Shown one piece after another: positions 30,818-33,047 of a stretch of 33,047 nucleotides of DNA. Location: positions 1 to 33,047 of the forward strand of contig JACRHP010000041.1 of the NCBI GenBank assembly GCA_016212005.1, written 5' to 3'. The DNA is from Candidatus Omnitrophota bacterium (GTDB lineage Bacteria; Omnitrophota; Gorgyraeia; Zapsychrales; Zapsychraceae). The position numbers were made by a program, and so were the translations under genes. Positions within the stretch are counted from its first letter, which is position 1; each line of letters opens with the position of its first letter. The notes beneath the pieces were generated by a model. That model was given only the letters and a program-made list of their open reading frames with translations. It did no database searches and was not told the origin of the DNA.

Positions 30818-32026
30818 ATGGCGACATTTAAATATATTGCCAAAAACAAGGACTCCCGCACGGTTGCCGGCAAGATTTCCGCCGAGAACAAAAACGCCGT
30901 TATTGAAGAATTAAGAAAGCGTGAGCTCGTCATCATCTCAATTGACGAGGTCAAGGAAACCGTCGCTAAACGGGCGACGTTTAAAAGCAAGAAAGTTAAG
31001 CCCGATGAAATCGTGATTTTTTCCCGCCAGCTGGCAACCATGGTCGATGCGGGGATTCCTATTATGCAGGGAATTGACGCCCTCCAGGAACAGGTTTCCC
31101 ACCCGTTTTTCAAGAAAGTTCTGGTCGGTATCCGTGACGATATTCAGCATGGCACAAGTCTGTCGGCGGCTTTCGCCAAACATCCGACGGTTTTTGACAA
31201 CCTTTTTGTCAACATGGTCAAGGTCGGTGAAACTGGCGGGGTGTTGAGCAAGATTCTGGACCGCATTTCTTCCTATATGGAAAAAACCTTGCGGTTAAAG
31301 CGTAAAGTCCAGTCGGCTTTGATTTATCCGATTGTCGTCGTGTGCATGGCCATCGTCATTACGACGATCCTTTTGGTCAAGGTTGTTCCTACCTTTGCCG
31401 GCATTTACACTTCTTTTAACCGGGAACTGCCCGCGATGACGCAGCTGCTTATCACGATCAGCACTATCTTGAGGGAGTATCTGCTGTGGGTCGTCGCTGG
31501 TTTTGCCAGTATTGGTGTTGCCATCAAACAGTGGTATAAGACCCCCCAAGGGGCGTTGATCATTGACCGCAGTAAATTGCGCTTGCCGATTTTTGGCGAT
31601 TTGTTCAGGAAAGTGGCGATCAGCCGGTTTTCACGCACGCTTGCCACCCTGGTTCAAAGCGGCGTTCCTATCCTGGAGTCTCTGGATATCGTCGGAAAAA
31701 CGATCGGTAACCGCGAACTTGAACTGGTGGTCGATGAAATCAAGGTGAGTGTTCGCGCGGGAGAAAGTCTCGCGGCGCCGTTGACCAAAAGCGGGGTTTT
31801 TCCGGCCATGGTCACGCGCATGATCAGTATCGGTGAAAAATCCGGGCAGATGGAGAAGATGCTTCTTAAGATTTCGGAATTCTATGACGACCAGGTGGAT
31901 GCGGCTGTCGAGGGGTTAACAAGCATAATCGAGCCGTTAATTATCGGGGTTTTGGGAATTGTGGTCGGTTTTATCGTCATCGCCTTGTTCTTGCCGATCA
32001 TTACGATCACGCAAATCATCTCATGA
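30818..32026 (+). CDS. pilC: type IV pilus / T2SS inner-membrane platform protein (PilC/GspF)
   Basis: A polytopic inner-membrane protein that couples the motor ATPase to pilin assembly. The 402 residues contain two GspF domains: one at about 70-190 (FSRQLATMVDAGIPIMQGIDAL, VKVGETGGVLSKILDRISSYMEK) and one at about 270-395 (FSRTLATLVQSGVPILESLDIV, SIGEKSGQMEKMLLKISEFYDDQV). Three membrane helices lie near 170-190, 220-235 and 375-398. The N-terminal YIAKNKDSRTVAGKISAENK is typical. No clear Shine-Dalgarno sequence precedes ATG 30818. The stop overlaps the next gene (ATGA). PilC and GspF cannot be separated by sequence alone. Confidence 0.93.
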   Translation: MATFKYIAKNKDSRTVAGKISAENKNAVIEELRKRELVIISIDEVKETVAKRATFKSKKVKPDEIVIFSRQLATMVDAGIPIMQGIDALQEQVSHPFFKKVLVGIRDDIQHGTSLSAAFAKHPTVFDNLFVNMVKVGETGGVLSKILDRISSYMEKTLRLKRKVQSALIYPIVVVCMAIVITTILLVKVVPTFAGIYTSFNRELPAMTQLLITISTILREYLLWVVAGFASIGVAIKQWYKTPQGALIIDRSKLRLPIFGDLFRKVAISRFSRTLATLVQSGVPILESLDIVGKTIGNRELELVVDEIKVSVRAGESLAAPLTKSGVFPAMVTRMISIGEKSGQMEKMLLKISEFYDDQVDAAVEGLTSIIEPLIIGVLGIVVGFIVIALFLPIITITQIIS

Positions 32027-32874
32027 AGAAATTTTTTCCGATATTTTTTTGTCTCGCCGTTTGCGCGTCGCAGCTTTGTGTTTTGCCGGCGTCGGGGGAA
32101 TCGCCGCAGGAGATACTTGCGACCGGTTTAAAGGGATTGAAAGAAAGTTACAACCATCTTGTTGAGCGCAACAACTTCCTTGCCGCGGAAATCGCGTCTT
32201 ATCGGCGGGATTCACCGTCTTTATCCAAGCGATGGGAGGCCTTGGTTTCACAAAAGGAAGCGCTGATGGCGAATAAACGCGCTGAAGAAAATTCGGGAGA
32301 TCAGACGGATGTCCTCGAGGTTTATCGCCAGGAGCTTGATCGATTGCGCCGGCAGTTGGAGGCCGCGGATGAAAGCGATCAGCAGAAAATATTTCTGCGG
32401 GAAAAGGAGGGCTTGGAAAATTTGATCCAGGGAAGCCGCGAAAATGCTTCCGCCGCGCAACTCCGGTTACGGGATGTGGGGAAAGAATACGATCAGCAAG
32501 CAGGGACGATGGCCCGACTACGGAAGAAACAGCAAAGTTTTAACCGTCAGGTTTCGAAAACAGCCGGTGATTTTGGCCGGGATAAAAAAAGCGTTGTTGA
32601 AGCGCATCCGCAGATTGTTGCAGATGAAAACAGCGCGTTGTATCTGGCGAAGTTGACCGATGAGATCTCTCAGTTGAAAGCGTATCGCCAGCAGCTTGAT
32701 AATAAAATTTTAAACCGCCGTTCCCGAGATCCCGGTGAGACCATGGAGTGGGGGGAAGAGCAGTATCAGACGTACAGGAAATTATATTCCTTGAGAGAGG
32801 AAAACATGTTGCTTAAAAGGCAGCTTTTTTCAATCGGTTCCGACTCATCCACCGGCGGTCAGGCCGTGCCATAG
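32023..32874 (+). CDS. secreted coiled-coil protein
   Basis: This 283-residue protein starts with a signal peptide (about 1-26, MKKFFPIFFCLAVCASQLC ... ASG) and continues as long charged helices (QELDRLRRQLEAADES, LRLRDVGKEYDQQ, LTDEISQLKAYRQQL, LREENMLLKRQLF), predicted to be mostly coiled coil. The family is not recognised. It overlaps the pilC stop by four bases, so it is probably a periplasmic partner of the pilus/secretion machine. The gene is complete, and the IS end begins 15 bases after its stop. Confidence 0.65.
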   Translation: MKKFFPIFFCLAVCASQLCVLPASGESPQEILATGLKGLKESYNHLVERNNFLAAEIASYRRDSPSLSKRWEALVSQKEALMANKRAEENSGDQTDVLEVYRQELDRLRRQLEAADESDQQKIFLREKEGLENLIQGSRENASAAQLRLRDVGKEYDQQAGTMARLRKKQQSFNRQVSKTAGDFGRDKKSVVEAHPQIVADENSALYLAKLTDEISQLKAYRQQLDNKILNRRSRDPGETMEWGEEQYQTYRKLYSLREENMLLKRQLFSIGSDSSTGGQAVP

Positions 32875-32889
32875 AAGCAGAGAACCGGA

Positions 32890-33047
32890 GTGTTACCAAC
32901 TTTTTAAAAGTGGACACCTTTTGAATTAAAAGTGGACAGGTAAAAAGCCTTCAATTTTTTGGCGAATGACCTTGATAAGTTTGCCGTTGGACCAGAATCG
33001 CAGTTCATAGAAGTCCTGGCCAAGGATATAAATACGAATGTCGACGA
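32890..33047 (-). mobile_element. 3' end of an insertion sequence (right contig end)
   Basis: Reverse-complement copy of 1-158, one substitution. Reading inward from the host side it begins GTGTTACCAAC and shows two AAAAGTGGACA words 22 bases apart (from 32906 and 32928). The element continues beyond the window. Confidence 0.8.
32926..33045 (-). CDS. transposase, C-terminal 39 residues (partial)
   Basis: Identical in translation to the left-end fragment, on the opposite strand, with the stop at 32926-32928. The two transposase genes therefore point toward each other across the contig. The 5' part of the gene lies outside the window. Confidence 0.6.
   Translation of the reverse strand, partial: VDIRIYILGQDFYELRFWSNGKLIKVIRQKIEGFLPVHF

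Noticed and set aside
1-33047. A circular plasmid or phage genome closed by the terminal repeats
   Set aside because: The terminal repeats are inverted, not direct, and the content is chromosomal housekeeping genes.
1-33047. 33 kb composite transposon
   Set aside because: The IS copies are inverted, but the interior is core genes (ileS, mreB, lgt), so a multicopy IS ending the assembly is a simpler reading.

Overview
The window looks like one contig from a diderm (Gram-negative type) bacterium of about 50% GC. It carries lipoprotein processing genes (lspA, lgt), a rod-shape operon (mreBCD-mrdA-rodA) and type IV pilus / type II secretion parts. The most likely source is Candidatus Omnitrophota (Omnitrophica/OP3). 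That rests on recall of that phylum's very large modular secreted proteins, which share the conserved N-terminal block, the SSP(V/M) linkers and the GGIDLNPALLD tail seen at 6094-9949; no search was run. Both ends of the window are the same 158-bp insertion-sequence end in inverted orientation, so the contig almost certainly stops where an assembler met a multicopy IS.

Layout. 167-3395 (minus): an operon of two type IV prepilin-like proteins, a PilX-like protein and a YwqK/MORN-like repeat protein. 3495-5791 (plus): a secreted trypsin-like protease overlapping an FHA-domain membrane protein. 5856-6075: a possible promoter followed by three consecutive hairpins. 6076-9949: the remains of one very long modular gene, broken by an early stop, a frameshift inside a fold-back repeat and an in-frame TGA in a uridine-kinase-like domain. 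10036-18479: a tightly packed housekeeping run (yggS, proC, an unknown membrane protein, mtnP, ileS, a DksA/TraR protein, lspA, lgt, an RluD-type pseudouridine synthase). 18579-20804: an anchored coiled-coil protein and a divergent aroA. 20891-26139: mreB-mreC-mreD-mrdA-rodA behind a strong sigma70-like promoter. 26244-32874: a pilus/secretion motor cluster with two PilB/GspE ATPases bracketed by two stand-alone MshEN-type proteins, then PilC/GspF and a secreted coiled-coil protein.

The genes join into two themes: envelope building (lspA, lgt, mre/mrd/rodA) and a type IV pilus or type II secretion machine. Prepilins for that machine lie at one end of the contig and its motor and inner-membrane platform at the other.

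The most unusual signal is a family of dispersed fold-back repeats made of imperfect tandem 7-8-base words that mostly start with GTC (6745, 9627, 10739, 13056). Two lie between genes and two lie at domain junctions of the broken modular gene. That gene also reuses a GC-rich DNA seam encoding SSP(V/M) between AT-richer modules. Together they suggest cassette-like domain shuffling and a mobile or slippage-prone repeat class. No tRNA, rRNA or CRISPR array was seen.
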